NCBI GenBank assembly: GCA_963748385.1
Contig: CAVVIQ010000001.1
Location: forward strand, 261,946-325,945
Length of the DNA: 64,000 bases
DNA from: Rhodoblastus sp963748385
GTDB lineage: Bacteria > Pseudomonadota > Alphaproteobacteria > Rhizobiales > Beijerinckiaceae
Direction of reading: 5' to 3'
A program made the position numbers and the translations under genes. Shown here in pieces: positions 54,337-63,131 of the stretch; within the stretch, counting starts at the first letter, position 1; each line of letters starts with the position of its first letter. The notes under the pieces are model-generated. The model searched no databases. It saw only the letters and a program-made list of their open reading frames with translations, and had not been told where the DNA came from.

Positions 54337-54996
54337 ATGACTACCACCGGAAAACCAGGCGCGGCTCCGTTCCGCCTTTTGACCCTCGCCGCGATGGCTC
54401 TGCTCGCCGTCGCTTACTTCTCGCCGATCTGGTGGGTTTCCCTGACCGCGCCGCAGTATCCGCCGGACGCTTTTCCCGACGGCATACGCATCGAGTTCCA
54501 CTTCAATGGCGTGATGAACGGCTGCCATACCCGCCCCAGGGCGGAAATCGAGACGGACGAAAACCTGGATTGCGTCCATGAAATGAACACCATCAACCAT
54601 TACATCGGCATGAAGCCGATCGCCGAGGGCGCGAAATACGAAATCTTGGCTGCGCCCTATCTGTTCGTCGTCATGGGGATGCTGCTGATCGCCTTCATGT
54701 TCTACAGCGGTCCCTATTGGTGGCTGCTTGCCCTGCCGGCCATTCTCGTGCCCGTAGGCTTCGTCATCGATTATTCGGGCTGGCTCTGGTATTTCGGCCA
54801 CACGCTGAACCCCTGGGGCGCGTTCACCGTCAAGCCCTTCATGCCGACAGTGTTCGGCGAAGGCCTGGTGGCGCAATTCTCCACCTATTCCTATCCGACC
54901 TATGGTTTCGGCCTGCTGGTCGTCGCCTCGTTCGCCCTTGTCCTCGCCGTTCTGCTGCGGCGCAAGCAATTGCGAGGCGGGCAGGACGGAAAATGA
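54337..54996 (+). CDS. nosB: NosB-like transmembrane protein
   Basis: Membrane protein of 219 residues with about five hydrophobic helices and a large loop after the first (residues about 35-105) bearing two Cys (NGCHTRP and LDCVHEM). Clade II nos clusters carry a gene of this size and topology, nosB, between nosZ and nosD; its function is not established. Gene context is the main basis for the name. GGAG precedes the ATG by 6 bases. Four-base overlap with nosD. Confidence 0.7.
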   Translation: MTTTGKPGAAPFRLLTLAAMALLAVAYFSPIWWVSLTAPQYPPDAFPDGIRIEFHFNGVMNGCHTRPRAEIETDENLDCVHEMNTINHYIGMKPIAEGAKYEILAAPYLFVVMGMLLIAFMFYSGPYWWLLALPAILVPVGFVIDYSGWLWYFGHTLNPWGAFTVKPFMPTVFGEGLVAQFSTYSYPTYGFGLLVVASFALVLAVLLRRKQLRGGQDGK

Positions 54997-56243
54997 AACC
55001 GCTCGCTTTGGCGGTCTTCGCCTTGGTCGCCGCCGCCGGAGCGGCGCGCGGCGAACAGGCGCCGCCGCTCCAGCCGATCGTCGACGCCACGCCTTCCGGC
55101 GGCGTGCTGCGTCTGCCGCCCGGCCGGTACGCCGGGCCCGTCGTGATCACAAAACCCATGACGATCGACGGTTCAGGCTCAGTGGTGTTAACGGGCAATG
55201 ACGTGGGAACCGTCCTGACGCTGAGCGGCTCGCAGATCACGATCGCCGGATTGAAGATCGAGCACAGCGGCCAGCGTCACGAGAATGGAGACGCCTGCCT
55301 GCTGCTGCAGAACGCCAGCTTCAGCGTCGTCAAGAACAACGTCCTGCAGGATTGCCTGATCGGTATGGATGTGCAGCGCTCGAACAACAATATCCTGCGC
55401 GACAACCGCATCATTGGCGGGGTAGGCGCGGAGGACTTGCGCGGCGACGGCATTCGCGTCTGGTGGTCGAACGACAACCGCATCGAAGGCAACAGGGTCA
55501 TCGCCCACCGCGACGTGATCTTCGAATATTCGACCCGCAATCTCCTCAAGGGCAACAGGATCGAAGGCGGTCGCTACGGAACGCATTTCATGTATGCGAG
55601 CGGCAATGTCGCCGAGGGCAACACCTATATCGAGGACACCGTCGGCATTTTCTCCATGTTCTCCAGCGACCTGAGGCTCGTTGGCAATCGAATCCTGCGC
55701 AGCAACGGCGCCGTCGGCAAGGGAATCGGTCTCAAGGAGGCGGATAATGTGACCCTGGAGGACAATCTTGTCATCGACTGCGCCATCGGCCTGTACAATG
55801 ACGATTCGCCTTCCGATCCCGACCGGCCCAATATTCTTCGCGGCAATCGTTTCGCCTTCAACGGCATCGGCGTGCAATATCATCGCGACCAGGAAAGCAA
55901 CATCTACACCGGCAACAATTTCATCGGCAATTTCACCGACGTCATGGTCCAGAACGGCGGCGGCGCGACCGCGAGCCGGTGGGACGGCAATTACTGGGAC
56001 GACTACCAGGGCTTCGACCGCAAGCACACCGGCGTTGGCGAGACGCCATTCGAAATCTATTCTTATGCCGACAAGCTTTGGGCGGATACGCCGATGGCCA
56101 GCTTCTACCGAGGCTCGCCGGCGCTCGAAAGCATTGACTTTCTTTCGAGGCTGGCGCCCTTCTCCAAGCCTGTTCTGGTGCTGCGCGACATGAAGCCGGC
56201 GACGCGTCCCTTCAGCGACAAGAGCGCGGCGGCGGGAGGCTGA
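54993..56243 (+). CDS. nosD: NosD, copper-site maturation protein
   Basis: Periplasmic protein of 416 residues: signal peptide (about 1-20, AARGE), then a right-handed beta-helix with carbohydrate-binding/sugar hydrolase (CASH) repeats such as NNNILRDNRIIGG, NLLKGNRIEGGRYG and NNFIGNF. NosD works with the NosFY ABC transporter in building the CuZ site of NosZ. Length and repeat region are normal. Starts in a 4-base overlap with nosB. Confidence 0.9.
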   Translation: MKPLALAVFALVAAAGAARGEQAPPLQPIVDATPSGGVLRLPPGRYAGPVVITKPMTIDGSGSVVLTGNDVGTVLTLSGSQITIAGLKIEHSGQRHENGDACLLLQNASFSVVKNNVLQDCLIGMDVQRSNNNILRDNRIIGGVGAEDLRGDGIRVWWSNDNRIEGNRVIAHRDVIFEYSTRNLLKGNRIEGGRYGTHFMYASGNVAEGNTYIEDTVGIFSMFSSDLRLVGNRILRSNGAVGKGIGLKEADNVTLEDNLVIDCAIGLYNDDSPSDPDRPNILRGNRFAFNGIGVQYHRDQESNIYTGNNFIGNFTDVMVQNGGGATASRWDGNYWDDYQGFDRKHTGVGETPFEIYSYADKLWADTPMASFYRGSPALESIDFLSRLAPFSKPVLVLRDMKPATRPFSDKSAAAGG

Positions 56244-56244
56244 A

Positions 56245-57015
56245 ATGTCGTTCTTCGACCGATTGTTCGAGCGCGACGGAAAAAAGCTCAAAAGCGAGGA
56301 CCGTCGCCGATTGCTGCGCTCGACCGTGGCGGCGGGCCTTTTCACCGGTCTGTCGATGCTGGGCTTCATTCCCGTCATCATGCGCTGGCGCCAACGCCTG
56401 CGGCCGCCCGGCGCGATTGTCGAACATGAATTCCTCGCCGCCTGCATCAAATGCGGGCAATGCGTCCAGGTCTGTCCGGTCAAGGCGATTCATCTCGCCG
56501 ACATCGACGAGGGCTATGGAATGGGAACGCCTTTTCTCGACGCGCGCAAACAGGGCTGCGATTTCTCCTGCGACGCCGTCCAATGCGTTCTGGCCTGTCC
56601 GACCGGCGCGCTGTCGCACGAAATTTCGGCCAAGGAACAGGTGCGAATGGGCGTCGCCCGGCTTGCGGGGCCGGATCGCTGCCTGGCGCGCCAGGGCCGC
56701 GGCTTCAAGGGCGTCGCGCGCGGCGAACATTCGAACATCCTGCACCGCTACATGTCGGTCAACCGCTGGAAGCCGATCGAACTGCCCGAGCATCCTTACG
56801 ATCTCGAAATCTGCGATCTTTGCGTGCGCGAATGCCCGATCAAGGGCGCGATCAGCATGGAAAGTCTGACGGGGGCGGCGGGAGACAAGCGCAAGACACC
56901 CGTCGTTCACCGCTCCTGCGTCGGCTGCGGATTCTGCGAGACGATCTGTCCGGCGGAACCTGCCGCCATCGTGGTCGACGCGCGCGCCGTTTGGCCGGCG
57001 CAACAGGGAGCATGA
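56245..57015 (+). CDS. nosG: NosG (NapG-like) ferredoxin, four [4Fe-4S] clusters
   Basis: Protein of 256 residues. The N-terminus has a basic RRRLLRSTVAAG segment and one hydrophobic stretch, a possible Tat anchor. Four cysteine clusters follow: CIKCGQCVQVCP (C67, C70, C73, C77), CDFSCDAVQCVLACP, CDLCVRECP and CVGCGFCETICP. Together with NosH it takes electrons from menaquinol and passes them to the cytochromes c. One base separates it from nosD and one from nosH. Confidence 0.88.
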   Translation: MSFFDRLFERDGKKLKSEDRRRLLRSTVAAGLFTGLSMLGFIPVIMRWRQRLRPPGAIVEHEFLAACIKCGQCVQVCPVKAIHLADIDEGYGMGTPFLDARKQGCDFSCDAVQCVLACPTGALSHEISAKEQVRMGVARLAGPDRCLARQGRGFKGVARGEHSNILHRYMSVNRWKPIELPEHPYDLEICDLCVRECPIKGAISMESLTGAAGDKRKTPVVHRSCVGCGFCETICPAEPAAIVVDARAVWPAQQGA

Positions 57016-57016
57016 A

Positions 57017-57988
57017 ATGGGCAGGCTGCTCGACGGTCTTTCGGTGATGCTCGGACGCGCGCCGCGCAAGCCCACGGCTCTGACGCCCGCGGCGCAGGCC
57101 GAATTCGCCCGGCAGAACAGCAAGGAAGGCAAAGCCGACCGCAAACGCCGCATCGCCGAGGAGCGGGAGCAGAATTATCACAGCCATTTCTGGCGCAACT
57201 GGCGCTGGATCTCGATCGTCGTCATCAATCTGCTGTTCGTGCTGTCCTATCGCGCCGACGTCCAACTCGTCGAAGGCGCCCTGACCGCCTCGCGCTTCGT
57301 CGGCTTCCACATGGCCGACGTCAATTCCGCGCTTCAGGTCATGCTGGCCTACAAACATGTCGTGATCAATCTGGTGATCGGCACATCGACCGTCGTGTTC
57401 ATCTGGTGGCTGGTGGGCGGGCGGAGTTTCTGCGCGTGGGCCTGCCCCTACCACCTGCTGGCGGAATGGGCGGAAATGCTGCACCTGTGGCTCGCCGGGC
57501 GCGGGCTGGTGAAAGACCATCAGTTCCATCGCGGCGTGCGCACCGTGCTCTATGTGGTCTTCGCCGCCCTCGCCTTTGTCAGCGGCTATACGGTCTTCGA
57601 GGTGATTTCGCCGGTCGGCATCCTGTCGCGCGCCTTCACCTATGGCGCGTCGCTGGCCCTGATCTGGGTCGGCGTCCTGCTGCTGATCGAGATCGTTTAT
57701 TCGCGCCGTTTCTGGTGCCGTTACATCTGTCCGATCGGCATGACCTACGGCTTCGTCGGCGCGACCGCGCCGGTAACGGTGACCTACGATCTCGCCAACT
57801 GCCTGCACGAGGGCAAATGCCGCGATGTCTGCATGGTCCCCCATGTGCTGGAAATGACCAAGATCGGCTACGCCGACGACGTCCGGATCAACATCGGCGC
57901 CGATTGCACCCGCTGCGGCATGTGCCTGGAGGTCTGTCCGACCAAGGCGCTGACCTTCGACATCAAGGGCCTGAACAAGCTTTTGTGA
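57017..57988 (+). CDS. nosH: NosH (NapH-like) membrane iron-sulphur quinol oxidase
   Basis: Membrane protein of 323 residues with four or five transmembrane helices. The CxxxCP motifs CAWACPYHLLAEW and CRYICPIGMTYG are typical of NapH; two C-terminal clusters are partly visible (CLHEGKCRDVC and CTRCGMCLEVCP). NapH-type proteins oxidise menaquinol. Preceding NosG is the partner. It ends LNKLL followed by a 89-base gap before nosF, which holds no clear signal. Confidence 0.88.
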   Translation: MGRLLDGLSVMLGRAPRKPTALTPAAQAEFARQNSKEGKADRKRRIAEEREQNYHSHFWRNWRWISIVVINLLFVLSYRADVQLVEGALTASRFVGFHMADVNSALQVMLAYKHVVINLVIGTSTVVFIWWLVGGRSFCAWACPYHLLAEWAEMLHLWLAGRGLVKDHQFHRGVRTVLYVVFAALAFVSGYTVFEVISPVGILSRAFTYGASLALIWVGVLLLIEIVYSRRFWCRYICPIGMTYGFVGATAPVTVTYDLANCLHEGKCRDVCMVPHVLEMTKIGYADDVRINIGADCTRCGMCLEVCPTKALTFDIKGLNKLL

Positions 57989-58077
57989 ACGCCCGAAACG
58001 CGAATCTGTTTGCGCCAGGGCGTCGATCCAACGACAGAAATTTTCTAGCCTGTGAAAAACGATCGAGAGGGCGCGGC

Positions 58078-58968
58078 GTGATCGAGATCGACGGACTGTC
58101 CAAGGCCTTTCGCAAGTCCAAGGTCATCGACAAGCTTTCGCTGAAGGTCGGGGCGGGCGAGCGCGTCGCGCTCATCGGCGCCAATGGCGCGGGCAAGACC
58201 ACCCTGATCCGCTGCGTGCTCGGCGAATATGTCGCCGAGGGCAAGGTTCGCGTCTTCGGGCTCGATCCGCGCGCGCGGCGCTCAGACGTTCTGCGCCGGA
58301 TCGGTTTTGTGCCGCAATTGCCGCCGCCCCTGAAAATGACGGTCTCCGACCTTGTCGATTTCGCCTGCGGCGTCAGCGCGGCCGAAGCCGGGCGCGTGAG
58401 CGGGGTGGCCCGGGAACTGGGGCTCGATTTCTCCGAAATAGCGGGAAGGCCCTTCGTAAAACTGTCCGGGGGACAGAAACAGAAGCTGTTGATCGCCATC
58501 GCGCTCGGGCGGGACGCCAGCCTGCTCATCCTCGACGAGCCGGCGGCCAATCTCGATCCCGTGGCGCGCCAGAAGTTTTTCCGGCTCCTCGCCGAGCGGC
58601 GCGACGACACGATGATCATGTCGAGCCACCGAGTGGACGAAGTCGCCGCACTGGTCACGCGGGTCATCGAAATGGACCGGGGCGTGATCTCCTTCGACCA
58701 GCGCATGGCCGAGGACCGCCTGAACAGCGCAACGATGCGGGTCCGCGTGGAAATGTCGCTCGTCGAGCCCGCTTTCGCCGCGGCGCTCGCGCAATGGGGC
58801 TTTTCCGGCGACGCCGGCGGACGCGTCTGGTCTGGCGAGGTGGCGGGCCCGGACCGTCTGCGCTTTCTCTGCCTTTTGTCCCATTATTCCGGCTCGATCT
58901 TTTCCACCTCTCTGGATGAGGCCGAGTCCGTGGAGACCCCATTTGCGACAGCGTCTCTCAATGTTTAA
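58078..58968 (+). CDS. nosF: NosF, ABC transporter ATPase
   Basis: ATPase of 296 residues: Walker A GANGAGKTT, signature LSGGQKQ, Walker B LLILDEP and switch His in SSHRVDE. All catalytic residues are present. With NosY it powers transport of a sulphur or copper-site precursor for NosZ maturation via NosD. The start is GTG (58078) with GAGAGG upstream; no ATG is close. The 3' end overlaps nosL by 8 bases. Confidence 0.9.
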   Translation: MIEIDGLSKAFRKSKVIDKLSLKVGAGERVALIGANGAGKTTLIRCVLGEYVAEGKVRVFGLDPRARRSDVLRRIGFVPQLPPPLKMTVSDLVDFACGVSAAEAGRVSGVARELGLDFSEIAGRPFVKLSGGQKQKLLIAIALGRDASLLILDEPAANLDPVARQKFFRLLAERRDDTMIMSSHRVDEVAALVTRVIEMDRGVISFDQRMAEDRLNSATMRVRVEMSLVEPAFAAALAQWGFSGDAGGRVWSGEVAGPDRLRFLCLLSHYSGSIFSTSLDEAESVETPFATASLNV

Positions 58969-59404
58969 GCGCCTCGCCCCGATCGCTTTTCTCGTGGTTG
59001 CGCTGGCGGCGTGCCAAAAGGACAAGGGGCCGGTCGAGATCATATATGGCCGGGATACGTGCGAAATGTGCGGGATGATCATCTCGGAGCCCCGCTATGC
59101 GGCGGAAGTTCGAGTCGTTTCGGACAACAAGACGCATAAGTTCGACGACGTCGGCGACGCCGTGAACTGGCTGGAGCTGCAAGGCGTGGGGCTCCTGGGC
59201 GCGAAGGAAATCTGGGTCATGGACAGCGAGGACGGCAAGACCTGGCTTGACGCCCGCCACGCCTTCTATCGACGCGGGCGGAGCCCGATGAACTATAATT
59301 TCGCGGCTGTCGCCACGCCGCGAGAGGGAGCCGTGGATTTCATGACGATGCGAAAGCAGGTATTGAAACAGCACGATTGCGGGCGAAAAGGGGGAGCGAA
59401 ATGA
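58961..59404 (+). CDS. nosL: NosL, copper chaperone lipoprotein
   Basis: Lipoprotein of 147 residues with lipobox LAAC (Cys18) and the copper-binding CEMCGM motif (Cys34, Cys37, Met39). It delivers Cu(I) to apo-NosZ. It is placed between nosF and nosY, whereas many clusters put nosL after nosY. Start overlaps nosF by 8 bases and its end overlaps nosY by 4. Confidence 0.9.
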   Translation: MFKRLAPIAFLVVALAACQKDKGPVEIIYGRDTCEMCGMIISEPRYAAEVRVVSDNKTHKFDDVGDAVNWLELQGVGLLGAKEIWVMDSEDGKTWLDARHAFYRRGRSPMNYNFAAVATPREGAVDFMTMRKQVLKQHDCGRKGGAK

Positions 59405-60228
59405 CCAATCTCCTGCTTACCGCGCGGCTTGACGTGGCCGAATCGCTTCGGGCGCGCTGGTTCCTGCTCTATACGGTCGTTTTTGGCGGGCTGGTCGCGC
59501 TGCTGATGATTTTCGGCCTCACCGAGAGCCAGGTCATGGGCTTCACCGGCCTGACGCGGCTGCTCATGACCTATATCCAGTTGAGCATGGCGATTCTGCC
59601 GATCTTCATCCTGATCTCGACCGTGCGCTCGGTCGCCAGCGACCGCGAGGCCGGCGTTTTCGAATATATGCTGTCGCTGCCGGTCTCCGTCGGCGCATGG
59701 TATTGGGGGCGCTTCGTCGGCCGTTTCGTCACCATCTTCGCGCCCGTCTTCCTCGCCATGACCGGCGCGGTGGTGTGGGGCGCGTTGAGCGGGCTTCCCA
59801 TCCCCTGGAAGCATTTTTTTATCTATTCGGCGCTGCTTCTCTCGCTGTCGATCTGTTTCCTCGGGCTGGGATTCCTGATTTCGACGCTGGCGCGCTCCGC
59901 CGATATCGCGCAAAGCGCGGCGTTCATGCTCTGGCTGGTTCTCGTGCTCTTTCTCGACCTGCTTCTGCTCGGCCTCCTGCTGCAGGAGCGGATCGCGCCG
60001 GAAATCATCATCGGGATCAGCCTGATCAATCCGCTGCAGGTCTTTCGCACCGCGGCGATGGCGCTGTTCGATCCCCAACTGGTTCTGCTGGGGCCTGCCG
60101 CCTTCACCATTCTCGACCGGGTCGGCCCCGAGGCCTATCTCGCCTGGGCCTGCCTTTATCCCGCGCTGATCGGCCTGATCGCGGCAGCGATCGGATTCTG
60201 GCGGTTCAAATCAAGCGATCTCATTTGA
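59401..60228 (+). CDS. nosY: NosY, ABC-2 type permease
   Basis: Permease of 275 residues with six hydrophobic helices. The NosY-type core RSVASDREAGVFEYMLSLPV (about 78-97) and a C-terminal NPLQVFR motif are present. It forms the membrane part of the NosFY transporter. Coupled to nosL by a 4-base overlap. It is the last nos maturation gene before menA. Confidence 0.9.
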   Translation: MTNLLLTARLDVAESLRARWFLLYTVVFGGLVALLMIFGLTESQVMGFTGLTRLLMTYIQLSMAILPIFILISTVRSVASDREAGVFEYMLSLPVSVGAWYWGRFVGRFVTIFAPVFLAMTGAVVWGALSGLPIPWKHFFIYSALLLSLSICFLGLGFLISTLARSADIAQSAAFMLWLVLVLFLDLLLLGLLLQERIAPEIIIGISLINPLQVFRTAAMALFDPQLVLLGPAAFTILDRVGPEAYLAWACLYPALIGLIAAAIGFWRFKSSDLI

Positions 60229-60271
60229 GGCCGACGCCCGTTCGCCACAGCCGGAATCTGGGAGGGGAGAC

Positions 60272-61198
60272 ATGAAAGCGAAAGCCGGAGCCGCGACCGT
60301 CTCGCGAGGCATGACGCCCGCCTCGCGTCTTGACGCCTGGCTCTCGGCCATGCGTCCGCGCACGCTGCCGATGGCCTTGTCGCCCGTTTTCGTCGGCGCC
60401 TGTTTCGCCGAAGGATTCGCCGGCGGGATCAACGCGCCGGCCGTCGTCGTCGCGGCGCTTTCCGCCGTCTGCATTCAGATCGCGACCAATCTCTACAATG
60501 ACGCGGCGGATTTCGAGCGCGGCGGCGACGGGCCGGATCGCCTGGGACCGAAGCGCGCCGCCGCCAGCGGCCTGCTCGCGCCGGATGAAATCAAACGCGC
60601 GGCTTTCGCCTTTTTCGCGCTCGCCGCTTTCGGGGGGCTCCATCTCGTCACGGTCGGCGGCTGGCCAATTCTGGCGCTTGGCGTCCTGTCGATTCTGTCC
60701 GGCTGGGCCTATGCCGGCGGACCGGCGCCGATCTCCTATTCGCCGTTCGGCGAAGTCTTCGTGGTCGCTTTTTTCGGCCTTGGCGCGGTCGGCGGAACGT
60801 TCTGGCTGTCTGCGGGCGCGCTTCAAGCGGAGCCCCTGCTGGCGGGGCTCGCGCTCGGCCTGTTCGCGGCAGGCGTCCTCATGATCAATAATTATCGCGA
60901 CGCCGCCGCCGATTCCCGCGTCGGGCGGCGAACGCTGGCCATTGTCGTGGGGCCGCGCGCCGCGCGCGCGCTCTTCGCCATGATCATGGCGGCGCCCTTC
61001 GTCCTGCTGGTCCTCATGATCGCCGAGGCGCCCGGACGCGCCCTCTGGCTGGCCTTTGGCGCGGCGCCCTTCGCCTGGGCGCAGGTAAAAGCGCTCGCGA
61101 CCGAGGCGCCGGGGCCCGGCCTCAACCGCGTGCTCGCGCGCACCGCCCTGACCCAGGCGCTCTATGCTTTCCTTCTGGGCGTCGGCGCCCTGACATGA
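60272..61198 (+). CDS. menA: 1,4-dihydroxy-2-naphthoate prenyltransferase
   Basis: Membrane prenyltransferase of 308 residues adding the polyprenyl chain to 1,4-dihydroxy-2-naphthoate in menaquinone synthesis. The prenyl diphosphate motif NLYNDAADFERGGDG (about 69-83) and the second Asp-rich region MINNYRDAAADSRVG match MenA rather than UbiA. GGGAGGGGAGAC precedes the ATG at 60272, 43 bases after nosY. It lies in the nos transcript, tying menaquinone supply to N2O reduction. The gene for a TlpA-like thioredoxin overlaps by 4 bases. Confidence 0.85.
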   Translation: MKAKAGAATVSRGMTPASRLDAWLSAMRPRTLPMALSPVFVGACFAEGFAGGINAPAVVVAALSAVCIQIATNLYNDAADFERGGDGPDRLGPKRAAASGLLAPDEIKRAAFAFFALAAFGGLHLVTVGGWPILALGVLSILSGWAYAGGPAPISYSPFGEVFVVAFFGLGAVGGTFWLSAGALQAEPLLAGLALGLFAAGVLMINNYRDAAADSRVGRRTLAIVVGPRAARALFAMIMAAPFVLLVLMIAEAPGRALWLAFGAAPFAWAQVKALATEAPGPGLNRVLARTALTQALYAFLLGVGALT

Positions 61199-61710
61199 CG
61201 CGAGCGCTTCTCGCCGGGTTGTCAATTCTGGCGCTTGGCGCCACAGCGTGGCTTTTCATCCCGCCGGCGTCATCCGAGCAGCGCGATGCGCCGCCAAAAA
61301 TCGAATTTCAGGATGCGCAAGGCCGCGCGACGACGATCGGAGCCTTCGCGGGTAAGGTCGTGCTGCTCGATTTCTGGGCGAGCTGGTGCCTGCCCTGCCA
61401 AAAGGAAATGCCCCTCTTCGACCGTTTGCAGGAAAAGCTGGAGAGTCGCGGCTTCGCGGTCGTTCCGGTGTCGATCGACGCCAGGGGGCTGGAGGCCGTC
61501 TCGGGTTTTTACGCCGACCAGAGCATCCGTCATCTCGCGAAATTTACCGACCCGTCGCGCGAGGCGGCGAAAAGGCTCGGCTTCGTGGGCATTCCGAGCG
61601 CGCTGATCCTCGATCGCCACGGCCGGATCGCGGCGCGCGTCGAAGGGCAGATCAACTGGGAGAGCGGCCGCATCACCGCCTTGTTGGACCGGCTGCTGAG
61701 CGAAAAATAG
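61195..61710 (+). CDS. TlpA/ResA-like membrane-anchored thioredoxin
   Basis: Protein of 171 residues with an N-terminal signal anchor (about 5-25) and a thioredoxin fold. The active site is FWASWCLPCQKE (Cys65, Cys68), and FVGIPSALI contains the cis-Pro. It faces the periplasm and reduces disulphides of cytochrome c apoproteins or copper-site proteins. It overlaps menA by 4 bases and is the last gene of the plus-strand nos-men run, one base from the convergent ubiE/menG stop. Confidence 0.85.
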   Translation: MTRALLAGLSILALGATAWLFIPPASSEQRDAPPKIEFQDAQGRATTIGAFAGKVVLLDFWASWCLPCQKEMPLFDRLQEKLESRGFAVVPVSIDARGLEAVSGFYADQSIRHLAKFTDPSREAAKRLGFVGIPSALILDRHGRIAARVEGQINWESGRITALLDRLLSEK

Positions 61711-61711
61711 T

Positions 61712-62434
61712 TCAGCTTTTCGCGCCGCTGTGGATACAGGCGATTCCGAACCAGAGGTTGCGCCAGCGCACCGAGGCGAAGCCGGCGTCGACCAGGAAGT
61801 CCGCAAGTTCACGCTGATCGGGAAAGCGCCGGATCGATTCGACGAGATATTCGTAGGCTTCCGGCTGGCGCGCGATCAGAGCGCCAAGACGCGGAATGAC
61901 CTGAAAGGAAAACAGGTCATAGGCGGGCGCAAGCCAGGCCTGGGGGCGCGAAAATTCAAGACACAGGAATCGGCCTCCAGGCTTGAGGACGCGATGGATT
62001 TCGCCCAGGGCGTCGCGCAGGCGGGTGACGTTGCGAATGCCGAAGGAAATGGTCAGGCAGTCGATCGTTGCGTCGGCGAAAGGCAGGGCTTCGGCCTCGC
62101 CTGCGATCCATTCGACCTCGGGCAGGCCGCGCCGCCTGCCCGTTTCCATCATTTCGGGGCTGGGGTCGCAGACGATGGCGCGTCGATCCGGACCAGCCAG
62201 TCGCGCCGCGACATCCCCGGTGCCGCCCGCGAGATCGACGAGGATTTCGCCCGGCTTCGGCGCCGTCTCGCCGATCAGCGCGCGCTTCCACAACCGATGA
62301 ATTCCGAACGACATCAGGTCGTTCATCAGATCATAGCGTCCGGCCACACTGGCGAAGACGCGCCTGATGCGGGCGCGGCGCTCCTCGGACGCGACATTCT
62401 CATAGCCGAAAGTCCGGTCGGTCGAAGCCTTCAC
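61712..62434 (-). CDS. ubiE: Demethylmenaquinone/ubiquinone methyltransferase UbiE/MenG
   Basis: Methyltransferase of 240 residues using SAM. RYDLMNDLMSFGIHRLWKR is UbiE signature 1; DLAGGTGD is the SAM motif; RVLKPGGRFLCLEFSRP is the second signature. It performs the last C-methylation of menaquinone and can also serve ubiquinone. GTG start at 62434 overlaps the SCO gene by 4 bases. Its convergent position next to menA and menF suggests the menaquinone role here; a second copy for ubiquinone may exist elsewhere. Confidence 0.88.
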   Translation of the reverse strand: MKASTDRTFGYENVASEERRARIRRVFASVAGRYDLMNDLMSFGIHRLWKRALIGETAPKPGEILVDLAGGTGDVAARLAGPDRRAIVCDPSPEMMETGRRRGLPEVEWIAGEAEALPFADATIDCLTISFGIRNVTRLRDALGEIHRVLKPGGRFLCLEFSRPQAWLAPAYDLFSFQVIPRLGALIARQPEAYEYLVESIRRFPDQRELADFLVDAGFASVRWRNLWFGIACIHSGAKS

Positions 62435-63000
62435 GGCTTGTCGGCTTTCAACCGCGCCCGGATCCGCTCGACCATTTCGTCGATCTTCACCCCGCTGTTG
62501 AAACGATCCAGAAACTTCCCGTCGGGGCCCATCAGGAAGATCGCGGCGGTGTGGTCGATCGAATAATCCCCGTTCTTCTCGGGATGTTTCTCGTATTTGA
62601 TGTGATATTTGTTCGCCACGCTGGCGATGTAATCTTCCGGCCCGCTCAATCCGATCATGCGCGGCGAGAAGGAGGACACGTAATCGGCCATGACCTTCGG
62701 CGTGTCGCGCGCCGGGTCCAGGGTGACGAAGATCGGCGTGATCTGCTCGCCTTCGGGCCCGAGGCGGGTCAAGGCGTTGGCCATGTCCGCCAGCAGGGTC
62801 GGACAAATGTCCGGACAATGGGTGTAGCCGAAGGCGATCAGCATATATTTGCCGCGAAACTCTTCGTCGGTGACAGTGCGCCCATGCTGATCGACGAGAA
62901 TGAAGGTCCCGCCATAGGAGAGTTCGGCCTCGGCCGCCGTCGCGACGGTCAGAGCCAGCGTGAAGGAGCATGCCCCCAGCAACAAGGCGCGGCGATCCAT
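62431..63000 (-). CDS. SCO1/SenC family copper chaperone
   Basis: Protein of 189 residues with signal peptide (about 1-26) and thioredoxin fold. The copper site CPDICP (Cys62, Cys66) and the conserved His151 in DHTAAIF are present. SCO proteins load copper into CuA centres; beside a nos cluster the likely client is the CuA site of NosZ, though cytochrome oxidase is possible. GGGAGG is 5 bases before the ATG at 63000. An FNR-type box lies in the divergent gap to menF. Confidence 0.88.
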   Translation of the reverse strand: MDRRALLLGACSFTLALTVATAAEAELSYGGTFILVDQHGRTVTDEEFRGKYMLIAFGYTHCPDICPTLLADMANALTRLGPEGEQITPIFVTLDPARDTPKVMADYVSSFSPRMIGLSGPEDYIASVANKYHIKYEKHPEKNGDYSIDHTAAIFLMGPDGKFLDRFNSGVKIDEMVERIRARLKADKP

Positions 63001-63054
63001 ACAATCCTCCCGAAATCGATCGCTGACAGTTGTGCCGGAATGCGGCTTCCGTCT

Positions 63055-63068
63055 TTGACGACCATCAA
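63055..63068. promoter_or_regulatory. FNR/FixK-type box between SCO and menF genes
   Basis: TTGACgaccATCAA, a perfect inverted repeat in the 131-base divergent gap. At class II spacing it would give a start near 63020 (SCO) or 63103 (menF), but the -10 sequences at those positions are weak on both strands. Either gene could be the target. Confidence 0.55.
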
Positions 63069-63131
63069 ATTTGCCGATAGGAATTTGAGGCAAGCTGTTT
63101 TCCGGCAAGATTTTTTTGGCGGCGGCGTCCT

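Noticed and set aside
60272..61198. UbiA (4-hydroxybenzoate prenyltransferase)
   Set aside because: The motifs NLYNDAADFERGGDG and MINNYRDAAAD fit MenA, and menF-like and ubiE genes are nearby.
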